Shown one piece after another: positions 16,329-25,029 of a stretch of 32,188 bases of DNA. The position numbers and the translations under genes are program-made. The notes under the pieces were generated by a model. That model made no database searches. It was not told the origin of the DNA and worked only from the letters and a program-made list of their open reading frames with translations. Position 1 is the first letter of the stretch; each line of letters opens with the position of its first letter. Source of the stretch: Candidatus Dojkabacteria bacterium (lineage in GTDB: Bacteria > Patescibacteriota > Dojkabacteria > JAHIVN01); NCBI GenBank assembly GCA_028696515.1, contig JAQVGX010000006.1:1-32188 (forward strand), written 5' to 3'.

Positions 16329-16955
16329 TTAAATCTCAAAGTCATCAAAAGTACCTGTATCAACAATATCCGTAATCTGTCTTTTTTCTAAGAATTTAGT
16401 CAGTTTTAGATTCAAGTCGTTTAGAGAACCGTCGTTGTCAATAACTATATCAGCAAGTTTTTTGCATGCAGACAGGTTTGGAAGATACTCACGGTCAGGC
16501 CCTTTTGGGTTATTCTCCTGATCATCCTTCGCCTTAAATTCTTCCTTAGTCATGCCGCCTCCTAGCTCCTTCAAAAATGTACGCTTATATCTTGTATCAA
16601 AATCTGCTTCTACAAAGATTACAAGAGCGTCATATTTCTTTTTCAGATATTCGATTTCTGCAGGGTGGCGAATCGGACAAATAACATACCTTTCACCTTC
16701 GGTTATGAGTTTGGAAGCTTTCTTGGATAAGATATCCATACCTTCTTTTTTCCTCATATCCACCAAAACGTCAATCCAATTTTGTCTGTCTTTCATGTCA
16801 AGTTTTCTTTTTAATCCTTCTTGTAATATAGGATCTGTATGACGAATATACTGAAAACCTTTATCAACAAGGAAGTATTTTACAGCCGCTTTCCCTGACG
16901 TCATTGTTCCTGTGACAGCAATCACTAGAGTGCCTGCTGTTCCTGATTGAGTCAT
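16329..16955 (-). CDS. P-loop (deoxy)nucleotide kinase / dephospho-CoA kinase-like protein
   Basis: A 208-residue protein with an N-terminal Walker A-like loop GTMTSGKAAV (the usual Ser/Thr after Lys is Ala). It continues with DMRKKEGMDILSKKA, CPIRHPAEIEYLKKKY and ALVIFVEAD, then RYKR and ADIVIDNDGSLNDL. This order (P-loop, R-H-P strand, arginine-rich lid, AD-x-VI-x-NDG) is that of the dephospho-CoA kinase / deoxynucleoside monophosphate kinase group. The C-terminal tail TGTFDDFEI is acidic. It lies between the RNR gene (36 bp) and the RNR fusion gene on the same strand, so a role in phosphorylating deoxynucleotides is attractive, but this is inference from context. The altered Walker A residue leaves activity uncertain. 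Confidence 0.7.
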   Translation of the reverse strand: MTQSGTAGTLVIAVTGTMTSGKAAVKYFLVDKGFQYIRHTDPILQEGLKRKLDMKDRQNWIDVLVDMRKKEGMDILSKKASKLITEGERYVICPIRHPAEIEYLKKKYDALVIFVEADFDTRYKRTFLKELGGGMTKEEFKAKDDQENNPKGPDREYLPNLSACKKLADIVIDNDGSLNDLNLKLTKFLEKRQITDIVDTGTFDDFEI

Positions 16956-16964
16956 GATATATCT

Positions 16965-16970
16965 ATTATA
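16965..16970 (-). promoter_or_regulatory. -10 box of the kinase-like gene
   Basis: TATAAT on the minus strand, 9 nt before ATG 16955, repeats the near-leaderless spacing seen at other genes here. It suggests the kinase-like gene can be transcribed separately from the RNR gene that ends 36 bp upstream. Confidence 0.45.
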
Positions 16971-16991
16971 AATTAATATAACACTACTATC

Positions 16992-18764
16992 CTATGTTAT
17001 CTTATTTTGCTTTTTTTGGCTACTAGTCACATTAAGAACCTGTTTATCCCTGCTTTTATCCCTGTAAATGGTCACTCCCTTAAGTTTCAGGCTGTGTGCT
17101 TCAAGATATACACTTTCTATTTCCTTCTCTGTAGTTGACTCCTTCACATTCAGAGTTTTTGAAACAGCGTTGTCAGTGTATTTTTGAAAAGCCGCTTGCA
17201 TCTTCAAGTGCCATTCTGGTGCAATCTCATAAGTAGTTCTAAAAATTCTTTTAATTTTGTCGGGGATATCCTCTATATTACTGATACTTCCAGAAGCAGA
17301 GACCTCCCTCATCAATTTTTTACTGAATAACCACTCTTCTTTTAGAGCTTTTTCGAGTGATTCATTTACAAAGTAAATCTTTTGATTATCTAAAGTCTCC
17401 ATGTTTTCTCGCGAGTACGCCAAAGCAAAGAAGGGTTCTACTCCGCTGTTGCAATCAGCAAAGAGTGATCTCGTTCCTGTCGGCGCTATTGTGGTAACAG
17501 TTGCGTTACGCATGTTCTTGAATCCGCGTTTATAGAATAAACTTTTTTTAAAGTTAGCAAAGTTTCCACGGATTCTCCCGAGTTTAGAGCTTTCATCTCT
17601 AGCGTTATTTTGTATGAAGCGCATAATTTTTTCTGCAAGTTTTACACCTTTGTCGCTATCATAAGGTATACGAAGTTCTGCAAGTAGGTCAGCCCATCCC
17701 AGTACACCTATTCCGATTTTTCTGTTCCCTTCTACATTTATCTTTTGTATTTCGGGAAGCACGTTATACCCAAGTTCTATCATATTATCAAGATATCGAA
17801 CTGCAAGTCTTGTTACTTCAGCTAATCTTTTCCACTTTATACCTTCTTTGGAGTTTTTTTCGTAGAATTTGTTTAAAGTAATTCCTCCTAGATAACATGC
17901 CTCAAAAGGCAGAAGTGGCTGTTCTCCGCACAAGTTGGTCGCACTAATCCTGCCAACTCCTGGAACGGTATTTTTTCTGTTTATCTCATCTATAAATATG
18001 ATACCTGGTTCGGCACTTTGGTGAACGCTCTTGGCGATAAGCTCCATCAAATACTTTGCATCAACTTTTGAAGCAACTTGGCCGCTGGATGGATCCCTGA
18101 GGCTTACGTGCGAACCGGTTTTATATGCGCGCATGAAACTATCCGTTATTGCTACTGAGAGATTAAAATTTGTCAACTGAGAGTAATCTTCCTTTGCTTT
18201 TATGAATTTTTCAATATCAGGGTGGTCTATCCTCAGGATTCCCATATGTCCTGCATGACGAGCACTTCCTCTATTTAGTATTATTTCAGACGAGAAGTCG
18301 AAAAGACGCATAAAGGAGATAGGGCCCGAAGCTTCTTTGCCGGTCGAATGAACTGTTGATCCTTCAGGTCGTAGTTTTGAGAAATCATAACCAATACCTG
18401 CTCCTAGTCTATGTAGCTGGACGGAGTAATACAGAGTATGATATATTGATTCCAGGCTATCTTCAAGTGGAAGCACATAACACTCCGCCATCAGTCGTTT
18501 CAATCCTCTATCATGCATAGGTGTTCCTGAAAGAAATTCCAAGGAAGCCTGCATTTGATAAAAGTCATCTTCAAGCATTTTCACTTCCTTTGGAGTAGTA
18601 TGGAATCTTTTCTCAGCTGAAGCTATGAGTTTTGATATCCGTATGAACATGTCGCGTGCAGTTTCTTTGACTTTTCCGTGACTATCTTTCAACAAATATC
18701 TGCTGTTTGCTATCAACTGTTGTTTTTCATTGAGTTTTGGTTCGATATAGAATCTTCTTGGCAT
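16992..18764 (-). CDS. Stand-alone class II ribonucleotide reductase, short form
   Basis: A 590-residue reductase domain, homologous to both modules of the fusion protein encoded downstream. The catalytic cysteines are all present: Cys95 (ECYVLP), Cys279 (the thiyl position in NLCGEQPLLP) and Cys290 (FEACYLG). The APTGT loop is present too (TTIAPTGTRSLF). The glycine-rich loop differs: GAGIGYDFS instead of GGGTGFNFS. It ends soon after KGVTIYRDKSRDKQ, with no TSCPD domain and no C-terminal cysteine pair, so re-reduction would need a partner, perhaps the tail of the fusion protein. No ATP-cone is evident. Transcription probably runs on to the kinase-like gene 36 bp downstream. I saw no clear promoter near its ATG. 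It likely makes deoxynucleotides, but substrate specificity cannot be read here. Confidence 0.9.
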   Translation of the reverse strand: MPRRFYIEPKLNEKQQLIANSRYLLKDSHGKVKETARDMFIRISKLIASAEKRFHTTPKEVKMLEDDFYQMQASLEFLSGTPMHDRGLKRLMAECYVLPLEDSLESIYHTLYYSVQLHRLGAGIGYDFSKLRPEGSTVHSTGKEASGPISFMRLFDFSSEIILNRGSARHAGHMGILRIDHPDIEKFIKAKEDYSQLTNFNLSVAITDSFMRAYKTGSHVSLRDPSSGQVASKVDAKYLMELIAKSVHQSAEPGIIFIDEINRKNTVPGVGRISATNLCGEQPLLPFEACYLGGITLNKFYEKNSKEGIKWKRLAEVTRLAVRYLDNMIELGYNVLPEIQKINVEGNRKIGIGVLGWADLLAELRIPYDSDKGVKLAEKIMRFIQNNARDESSKLGRIRGNFANFKKSLFYKRGFKNMRNATVTTIAPTGTRSLFADCNSGVEPFFALAYSRENMETLDNQKIYFVNESLEKALKEEWLFSKKLMREVSASGSISNIEDIPDKIKRIFRTTYEIAPEWHLKMQAAFQKYTDNAVSKTLNVKESTTEKEIESVYLEAHSLKLKGVTIYRDKSRDKQVLNVTSSQKKQNKIT

Positions 18765-19075
18765 ACCCTATTTGCCCGATAAACGGAAGTAATAAAAATA
18801 GAAGCAAAAGCTCGCAAAGTTGTGGAAAAACTTAGAGCCGCCCCAAGCTTCTCTATATTAAAGTTACCAATTAATGATAGAACAAGTCAAGAATTTTCAA
18901 TCCTTGAGTTTGGGACTGTGTCTCTTGCCTATAAACAGTTTTGTTATGATACTTTGAACAGATCGTTTCATTCAGTAGTATTGTAGGCTCTAAATCTATT
19001 TGGTATCATAATGATACAATACTGGGGAATGTTAGCTCTATATCAACTATATATTCTATTTCTTTATTATGAATT
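18765..19075. other. Divergent intergenic region between RNR and Mur ligase genes
   Basis: About 310 bp with no firm gene. A 61-codon plus-strand frame without ATG (about 18800-18986, possible GTG start at 18817) reads plausibly, for example LRAAPSFSILKLPINDRTSQ, but matches nothing I know; it may be a small gene or a remnant. The region also holds the dyad at 19003-19017 and a TATTAT box at 19065-19070, 5 nt before the Mur ligase ATG. Confidence 0.4.
19003..19017. promoter_or_regulatory. GTATCAT-A-ATGATAC dyad, possible operator
   Basis: Perfect 7-bp arms (19003-19009, 19011-19017) around one base. A third half-site ATGATAC occurs at 18946-18952. It lies about 60 bp upstream of the Mur ligase start, in a region shared with the divergent RNR gene. 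The repeated half-site favours a binding site over chance, but only modestly. Confidence 0.4.
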
Positions 19076-20536
19076 ATGTCTGTCAATAAAAGGTGGGTGC
19101 ATTTTATAGGTATTTGTGGGGTGACGATGGCGCCTCTTGCAAATATGTTTAAAGAGCTGGGTTGGTTTGTAACCGGTTCTGACAAGGGGATATTTCCGCC
19201 TATGAGTGATTATCTGAAAGATCGAAATATCAACATTGAGCTGGGCTTCAAGAAGGAACATTTGCAGGCTTCCCATTATAAAGATCTCAAACTCGACAGA
19301 GATTTTCCTGACCTTGTTGTAGTCGGAAATTATATTGGGCTCAGCAATATAGAATATAAGTTTGCTGTTAAGAATAACCTGAAGGTGAAATCTTACCCAG
19401 AAATTCTTGAAGAATATCTCGTTAAAAGCAACTCGGTTGTTGTTTGCGGTACTTACGGGAAGACAACAAGTAGTGCCTTGCTGGCTCTAATCTTTGAAAA
19501 AGCAGGGAAGAATCCTAGTTATATGATTGGAGGTTTGGCAGGTAATTTTGAGAATGGAATCAACAATACTAAAAGTGACTGGAGCATCATCGAGGGGGAT
19601 GAGTATATCAGCTCGAGGTTTGACCCCGTAAGCAAATTCTTTCATTATAAAGCTGAATTTGTGCTTTTGACAGCAGCCGCCTGGGAGCATACAGACTTCT
19701 TTGTCAGCGAGAATGATTATGTTCAAAACATTGTAAGCTTTATACATACTCTCCCTAAAAACGGACTTGTAGTCGCCTGCCGAACAGGTACAAACGTTTC
19801 TGAAGTTATCAAAGGTTCAAGATGTAAGGTCATAACTTATGAGCTCAACAAAATTGATGAGAATGTTGCAAAGGCTGACTGGTTCAACCTGGCACATAAG
19901 GAGAATAAAGAAGAGGGAGAAATTGTTTTATTCAACAGGAATTCTAAAGATGAGTTTTCCGTATTCACAAAACTCATTGGTGACCACAATAGAGAGAATA
20001 TTATCGGATGCTGTGCGCTTGCTCGGGAGCTTGGCATTGAAATTGAAGCTATTCAAGAAGCAGTAGAAAATTTCAAAGGGATAAGGCGCAGACTTGAAAT
20101 AAGATTTGAAGAGCAAAATGTAAAAGTGATTGATGATCATGCGTGTAGCCCGCCAAAGGTAAAAGGGTCATTAGAAGCATTGCAGAGTACTTACACAGAC
20201 TGGCACATTACTGTAGTTTTTGAGCCGAATGTAGGCAATCGAACGGAAGAATCTATGAAGTTGTTTAAGGGAGCATTTGATGAAGCTGATGAAGTTATTA
20301 TTCCAAGATTGAAGACGGTGAGAACAAAAGAGGGGTTACATCGTACATTGGGAAGCGAGTTGGCCACTCAGCTTATCAGCTTATCGGCTGAAGCCAAGTA
20401 TATAGGCGATGATGATAAACTAGTGAAGTATGTTACGGGCAAGGATGTCGGAAAACACATTATATGTTTTATGGGGGCCTATGGCTGGCGCGGAATGATT
20501 GAAGATGTGATGAAGGCCTATCGGCTTGTAAGCTAA
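19076..20536 (+). CDS. Mur ligase family protein, Mpl/MurC-like
   Basis: Mur ligases join an amino acid or peptide to UDP-N-acetylmuramic acid using ATP; Mpl recycles the tripeptide from old wall. This 486-residue protein has the N-terminal nucleotide-sugar domain with IGICGVTMAPLA and VTGSDKGIFPPMSDYL; the PPMS signature is typical of Mpl. The ATP P-loop is VCGTYGKTTSSALLAL and the metal site EGDEYISSRFD. The C-terminal domain carries GIRRRLEIRFE and DDHACSPPKVKGSLEALQ, where MurC/Mpl have DDFAHHPTA, so the usual HHP is ACSPP. It also has VFEPNVGNRTEES in place of the usual FxPHxxxRT. The altered C-terminal motifs leave the amino-acid or peptide substrate open. Cytoplasmic; apparently a single-gene transcript. 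Confidence 0.85.
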   Translation: MSVNKRWVHFIGICGVTMAPLANMFKELGWFVTGSDKGIFPPMSDYLKDRNINIELGFKKEHLQASHYKDLKLDRDFPDLVVVGNYIGLSNIEYKFAVKNNLKVKSYPEILEEYLVKSNSVVVCGTYGKTTSSALLALIFEKAGKNPSYMIGGLAGNFENGINNTKSDWSIIEGDEYISSRFDPVSKFFHYKAEFVLLTAAAWEHTDFFVSENDYVQNIVSFIHTLPKNGLVVACRTGTNVSEVIKGSRCKVITYELNKIDENVAKADWFNLAHKENKEEGEIVLFNRNSKDEFSVFTKLIGDHNRENIIGCCALARELGIEIEAIQEAVENFKGIRRRLEIRFEEQNVKVIDDHACSPPKVKGSLEALQSTYTDWHITVVFEPNVGNRTEESMKLFKGAFDEADEVIIPRLKTVRTKEGLHRTLGSELATQLISLSAEAKYIGDDDKLVKYVTGKDVGKHIICFMGAYGWRGMIEDVMKAYRLVS

Positions 20537-20613
20537 TCAGCTTTTTGGCTTATTAGTTAGTATGCATGTCAGCTCATTAGCTCACAACTCTCTAACTTAA
20601 ATGTTCATTTTCT

Positions 20614-20964
20614 ATGCAAAGTTTCAAAGAATTGGCAGCAAAACACAAAAAAGACCCCAAGGGAATGAGAGAATTGCTCCAGGAGTGGCAGTTTAGTCCT
20701 GATCGTGAGAAAAGTCAGAAATACGTAAAACACGAGTATCAGGATTATGGGGTACGATTATCATATAAACTCAATGATAGAAAGCATACCTCTTTGTACA
20801 TCGGTCTCGCTAAAAAAGAAAAGCGCGAACTTCTGGAAAAAGCATACAGCTTCGCTGTCGACTATCCCAATATGGAGGGCAAGAATAGGGGCAGGCTTTT
20901 TATGTGGGCGCTGGGGAAGTTACGCAAAGGGGGGAAATTATATGAAAAGAATAATCAAAAATGA
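20614..20964 (+). CDS. Small conserved-looking hypothetical protein
   Basis: A 116-residue, lysine-rich, soluble protein starting at ATG and ending in TGA. I recognise no family. The N-terminal half looks helical (SFKELAAKHKKDPKGMRELL); a beta-like middle (YGVRLSYKLNDRKHTSLYIG) is followed by a helical, basic C-terminus. The basic character would allow nucleic-acid binding but nothing proves it. It lies 77 bp after the Mur ligase gene; the gap holds short repeats of agctnattagct type. It is convergent with the downstream EamA gene. Confidence 0.6.
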   Translation: MQSFKELAAKHKKDPKGMRELLQEWQFSPDREKSQKYVKHEYQDYGVRLSYKLNDRKHTSLYIGLAKKEKRELLEKAYSFAVDYPNMEGKNRGRLFMWALGKLRKGGKLYEKNNQK

Positions 20965-21065
20965 CCAATTCCCAGTTAATTATCAATACTCACTTTCCCA
21001 ATGAACAATTACTACACCTCCAATAACTACCAAATAACTATTGGATTACTATGAATAACAATTTC

Positions 21066-21926
21066 TCATCCTTCATTCTTGAATATAATAATCGAAATCG
21101 AAACCAGTATACTCGCAATTATCTTTCTGATTAATATTTCATTGTCTTTAAGAAGAAGAGCACTCAAGATCACTATGAAAACAGTCGCAGTTCCCTTTAT
21201 AATATTAACTGAAGATAAATCTCCTCCCACCTCATAAGCAAAATATTGAAATACATAAATCCCAACCAGAAAAGCTCCAGTAATTATTGATGCCGGAATA
21301 TATTCCTTTTTGAGTGCAGATCTTGGCAGAAGAGAGAGATTTCTTGGGGTTAGGGCAAACTTTGTGATTTGAGAAATGATAAATGCCAGAAAAAGGAAAC
21401 TAAAGTTATTAAAATATTCAACGAGCGATTTATCCGCTGTGTATACTAGTGCAAATATCGAAGTAGATGCAAAAGCTAACAGATGATATTTGTTTAGCTT
21501 TGCTTTTTGTTTTCTGATTGTTACTAACAATATTGCGCTAAAGACTAGCAGGCAGGCTATGATCTTGATCAGAGACAAGTTTTCTGAAAAAAATACAATC
21601 CCTGTAACGAGAGTGATAAACAGGTTTGAAGAATTTATAATCTGATATTCAGAGGCGGTGATTTGTTTAAGTCCAATGTTAAGTAGTAGGGCTGCCCCTC
21701 CAGAAGCTGCAGACTTGATGATTAGCAATACTATTTCCTTTGTTCCGCCAGTAAATTCGAAACCAAAGTGTAGAACGAATGGAAGAAGCAAGAGCATGGC
21801 CCAAAAGGATTCCATGATAGAAAACGCTGTTGGACTTACATTTTTATGTGTTAGAAATTTCTTTTGGGTAATTCTATATCCTACAATACTGAATAATGAT
21901 AGAATCGAATAAATGAACCAGTTCAT
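21066..21926 (-). CDS. EamA/DMT family transporter (second copy)
   Basis: A 286-residue polytopic protein with about ten hydrophobic helices in two EamA repeats. Repeat ends are marked by TLVTGIVFFSENLSLIKIIA and FIVILSALLLKDNEILIRKI, which carry the acidic residue that precedes the last helix of each EamA repeat. It begins MNWFIYSILSL, matching the N-terminus of the third EamA protein (MNWILSSLIML). Substrate unknown. It is a lone gene on the minus strand between convergent and divergent neighbours. Confidence 0.87.
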   Translation of the reverse strand: MNWFIYSILSLFSIVGYRITQKKFLTHKNVSPTAFSIMESFWAMLLLLPFVLHFGFEFTGGTKEIVLLIIKSAASGGAALLLNIGLKQITASEYQIINSSNLFITLVTGIVFFSENLSLIKIIACLLVFSAILLVTIRKQKAKLNKYHLLAFASTSIFALVYTADKSLVEYFNNFSFLFLAFIISQITKFALTPRNLSLLPRSALKKEYIPASIITGAFLVGIYVFQYFAYEVGGDLSSVNIIKGTATVFIVILSALLLKDNEILIRKIIASILVSISIIIFKNEG

Positions 21927-22032
21927 GATAATTCAAAGCTCAAAGCTAAAATGTCAAAACTTAAAACAATAGTTTAAATTATATCGAAACTAGGGTAGAA
22001 TTACTAATATAATAAATTAATTTAATGATAAA

Positions 22033-23106
22033 ATGTCATATACTCCTTCCGAGAAAACTCTGCAAAAATATGCGGATGTTCTTATAAAATTTGCGCTCTG
22101 GAGCGGAAAAGGGATAAAGAAAGGAGAAAAAGTGTTTTTGCAGGTTCCTGAATGTGCCAAGCCGATACTTAAACCTTTGATGCTCTCTGTTCTTAAGCGA
22201 GGGGGTCATCCACTTATGCATTACATCCCTGACGATATCAATAGAACTTTTTTCGAAAATGCTTCGATGAAGCAGATCGAGTATATGCCAAAGAAATACT
22301 TGATAGAGCGTGTGAATGAGTGTGACCACTTTGTTGGTATCATAGCAGAAAAAGATAAGCACGAGTTGGAGGGAGTGGATACGAAGAAAATCATGGCCCA
22401 GAACATAGCAGCAAAATTCTACAAGGATGCCAGAAGTGATAAGGAATATGCGGGTAAGTTAACCTGGACTTTAGCATTGTACGGCACTCCGGCGATGGCA
22501 AAAGAAGCCGGGATGAGCCTCAAGGATTACTGGAAACAGATAGAAAAGGCTTGTTTTCTGGATTATAAAGACCCAATTGCCAAGTGGAGAAGGGTAGTGG
22601 AGAAGCAAAAAGAAATTATTAACAAGTTAAACAGGTTGCAGATAAACAACTTGCGCATAAAGGGAAAGTCGGTTGATCTGAAGATCACTCTGGGTATGAA
22701 AAGACAATGGGTTGGAGGAAGCGGAAGAAATATCCCCTCTTTTGAAATATTCACATCCCCGGACTGGCGAGGAACGGAAGGATGGGTAAGGTTTGATCAG
22801 CCTCTTTATAGATACGGAAGTCTTATCACCGACATAGAGCTAGAATTTAAGAATGGAGTCGTTGTAAGAAGTAATGCTTCGAAGAATAAGAAACTGTTAG
22901 CTGACATGATCAAGGTAAAAAATGCTGACAAACTTGGAGAATTTAGTTTGACTGACAAAAGGTTCTCCCGTATTACCAAATTTATGGCAGAAACACTTTT
23001 TGATGAGAATGTCGGAAGCAGATACGGTAATTTTCACATAGCTCTGGGGATGTCATACAAGGATGCATATGACGGAGATCCAAAAACAGTAAAAAGAAAT
23101 GAGTGA
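22033..23106 (+). CDS. M29-family aminopeptidase (thermophilic-type), cut by an in-frame TGA
   Basis: M29 metallopeptidases (AmpS/aminopeptidase T) remove N-terminal residues using two metal ions held by Glu, His, Tyr and Asp. This 357-residue frame covers most of the family: the N-terminal alpha/beta domain, GSGRNIPSFEIFTSPDWRGT, and a metal region with ETLFDENVGSRYGNFHIALG, where the ligand His and Tyr (SYKDAY) are seen. It stops at TGA 23104-23106 right after DGDPKTVKRNE. The family normally continues with EEWxxLGFN and a final HTD ligand pair. Those residues are present in the same frame beyond the stop (see 23107-23238). The truncated protein lacks the last two metal ligands and is probably inactive unless the TGA is read through. 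A TATAAT box lies at 22008-22013. Confidence 0.82.
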   Translation: MSYTPSEKTLQKYADVLIKFALWSGKGIKKGEKVFLQVPECAKPILKPLMLSVLKRGGHPLMHYIPDDINRTFFENASMKQIEYMPKKYLIERVNECDHFVGIIAEKDKHELEGVDTKKIMAQNIAAKFYKDARSDKEYAGKLTWTLALYGTPAMAKEAGMSLKDYWKQIEKACFLDYKDPIAKWRRVVEKQKEIINKLNRLQINNLRIKGKSVDLKITLGMKRQWVGGSGRNIPSFEIFTSPDWRGTEGWVRFDQPLYRYGSLITDIELEFKNGVVVRSNASKNKKLLADMIKVKNADKLGEFSLTDKRFSRITKFMAETLFDENVGSRYGNFHIALGMSYKDAYDGDPKTVKRNE

Positions 23107-23238
23107 AGCAGGATGGGTTTTAACCTTGATACAGCGATTCATACGGATATTATGTCAACTACAGATAGAACAGTGACAGCAATGTTGTCAAAAGGAAAAA
23201 AGAAGATAATATATGAGAATGGAATGTTTGTTATATGA
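23107..23238 (+). pseudogene. C-terminal remainder of the M29 aminopeptidase beyond the TGA
   Basis: In the same frame as the preceding gene, directly after TGA 23104-23106, the sequence reads SRMGFNLDTAIHTDIMSTTD and ends at TGA 23236. HTDIMSTTD is the family's final His/Asp metal-ligand motif. The TGA stands where relatives have Trp (EEWxKLGFN), one base away from TGG. With it the full protein would be 401 residues, normal for M29. Confidence 0.75.
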
Positions 23239-23385
23239 ATTTCGAAATATTAATTTCTAAACTCTAAACAAATTCAAGATTTGAAATTCCAAAGAGATGA
23301 AAGTTTATGGATTTGGATTAATCGATTTATTTGGGATTTATAGATTTAGATTTGTTTCGAATTTCGTACTTCTAGTTTCTGATTT

Positions 23386-25029
23386 ATGAATAAAAATCTG
23401 CCGTTCATTGTAATAATCCTTGTTGGAATATCACTGTTTTTTCTATCACTCTTCAATAGTTTTGTCTGGGACGATGAAGAGCAGGTTGTAAACAACACTC
23501 TTGTACATTCTCTCGAAAACATACCGAGCTTTTTTACCGGAAGTACTTTCAATACTGGCGGGGCGGGTGAACTAGGGGGTATTTATTACAAGCCAGTGAT
23601 GAGTGTTTGTTTCAGTATAATTTATTCCATCTTTGGCAGCGGTCCTTTTTGGTTTCATTTTTTTCAGGTAACGCTGCATATTGTGAACTCAATATTTGTT
23701 TTTCTGTTGATTCGCAATTTACTTCAGAGACTAGTTAAACCGAGTCCTTACGAAATGCACATATCTCTTGGTGTTTCCTTTCTGTTTTTGGTACATCCTA
23801 TTAACGTTGAAACTGTTGTGTATATTTCTGCTATGCAAGATGTGTTATTTTTCTTTTTCGGCATGCTTTCCCTTCTTACCATCTTATACAAAGATTACAA
23901 GATTTATCATAAGTTTAAAAACAGGCTGCAGATAGGTGAATACTGGCTGTCGTCTTTATTTTTATTTATTTCGATTCTCTCAAAGGAGACTGGTTTTGTT
24001 TTTGTAGGAATATTATTAGTCTATAATTTGATTTACGAAAAGAAGTTTTTCGGAAAATTTCTAAAATCAGTAGCTGTCTTGCTGGCTGTGTATTCTGTTT
24101 TGAGGCTGCTGATAGCGAAGATCCCTTTTCATCATGATGGTGGTATTTCGCCGATTATGCGAGTAAGCGTGATGGAAAGATTGCAGACTATTCCTCAAAT
24201 AGTATACTTTTATCTTAGAACATTTCTTTGGCCTGACAAACTAGCAATTGCCCAGCATTGGACTGTAAATACAGTCGACTGGAATAGCTTTTATTACCCG
24301 CTATTATTTGTATTTGCTATCTTGATTTTAATGATTCTATCTGGACTGATACTAAGGAAGAGAAATAACTCTGCATTCAAGGCATATGTTTTTTTCTCAC
24401 TTTGGTTTCTGGGGGGCTTGCTTCTGCATCTTCAAATCATCCCTCTTGATATGACAGTTGCAGATAGATGGTTTTATCTGCCATTTGTTGGATTGATTGG
24501 AGTAATCGGAGTAGTTATCATGGAATTCGTGAATCTCAAGAGTGAGTGGACACGCAGTTTACTTGGCCTAGGATTTGGTTTGTTCCTAATAATACTTTCA
24601 TTCAAAAGCTTGAATAGAACTCTTGACTGGTCAACCGGGTTGAAGCTGTTTTCAAAAGATGTTGCTATTTCTGGTGATTCATTTGATCTCCAAAACAATC
24701 TGGGCGTTGAGCTTTTCAGGACTGGAGAATATGATGAAGCTAAGAAGCACTTCACAAGATCCGTTGAAATTGCCCCTTACTGGTGGACCAACTGGAACAA
24801 TCTTGGAGCCATAGTAGAAAGAGAAGGGAAATTGAAAAAAGCTGAAGAGTATTATCTAACTGCCATAAACAATGGAGAATATTTCTTGGCATACGAAAAC
24901 TATGCTATGATACTTATAAAGCAAGAAAAGTATGATGAAGCAAAAATGTTTCTAGAAGAAAATGCATTATTGAGATTTCCTTACAATGAAAGGCTGAATC
25001 AGGCTTATCTTTATATTAAGTCACTGTAG
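23386..25029 (+). CDS. TMTC/PMT-like membrane glycosyltransferase with C-terminal TPRs
   Basis: A 547-residue protein with about ten to twelve hydrophobic helices (1-415) and a soluble TPR tail (about 435-540). The first external loop carries WDDEEQV (Trp28, Asp29, Asp30), the acidic motif at the catalytic position of GT-C glycosyltransferases such as PMT/ArnT/TMTC. The ISILSKETGFVF segment in the middle is typical of the TMTC/DUF1736-type proteins, which join GT-C and TPR domains. The TPRs are recognisable as NNLGVELFRTGEYDEAKKHF and NWNNLGAIVEREGKLKKAEE. It probably adds sugars to exported proteins or lipids at the membrane; donor and acceptor unknown. The upstream gap (23239-23385) is made of repetitive AT-rich sequence of the aatttcgaa type. 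The gene ends at the left repeat of the RAYT unit. Confidence 0.8.
   Translation: MNKNLPFIVIILVGISLFFLSLFNSFVWDDEEQVVNNTLVHSLENIPSFFTGSTFNTGGAGELGGIYYKPVMSVCFSIIYSIFGSGPFWFHFFQVTLHIVNSIFVFLLIRNLLQRLVKPSPYEMHISLGVSFLFLVHPINVETVVYISAMQDVLFFFFGMLSLLTILYKDYKIYHKFKNRLQIGEYWLSSLFLFISILSKETGFVFVGILLVYNLIYEKKFFGKFLKSVAVLLAVYSVLRLLIAKIPFHHDGGISPIMRVSVMERLQTIPQIVYFYLRTFLWPDKLAIAQHWTVNTVDWNSFYYPLLFVFAILILMILSGLILRKRNNSAFKAYVFFSLWFLGGLLLHLQIIPLDMTVADRWFYLPFVGLIGVIGVVIMEFVNLKSEWTRSLLGLGFGLFLIILSFKSLNRTLDWSTGLKLFSKDVAISGDSFDLQNNLGVELFRTGEYDEAKKHFTRSVEIAPYWWTNWNNLGAIVEREGKLKKAEEYYLTAINNGEYFLAYENYAMILIKQEKYDEAKMFLEENALLRFPYNERLNQAYLYIKSL

Noticed and set aside
19041-19060. NrdR box near the RNR genes (ctatatatt core)
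   Set aside because: Only the AT core matches; flanks and palindromy fail and there is no second box at the right spacing. Expected by chance in AT-rich DNA.
22013-22024. TAAATTAATTTA palindrome before the M29 gene
   Set aside because: Pure A/T 12-mers of this kind are expected by chance in this AT-rich gap.
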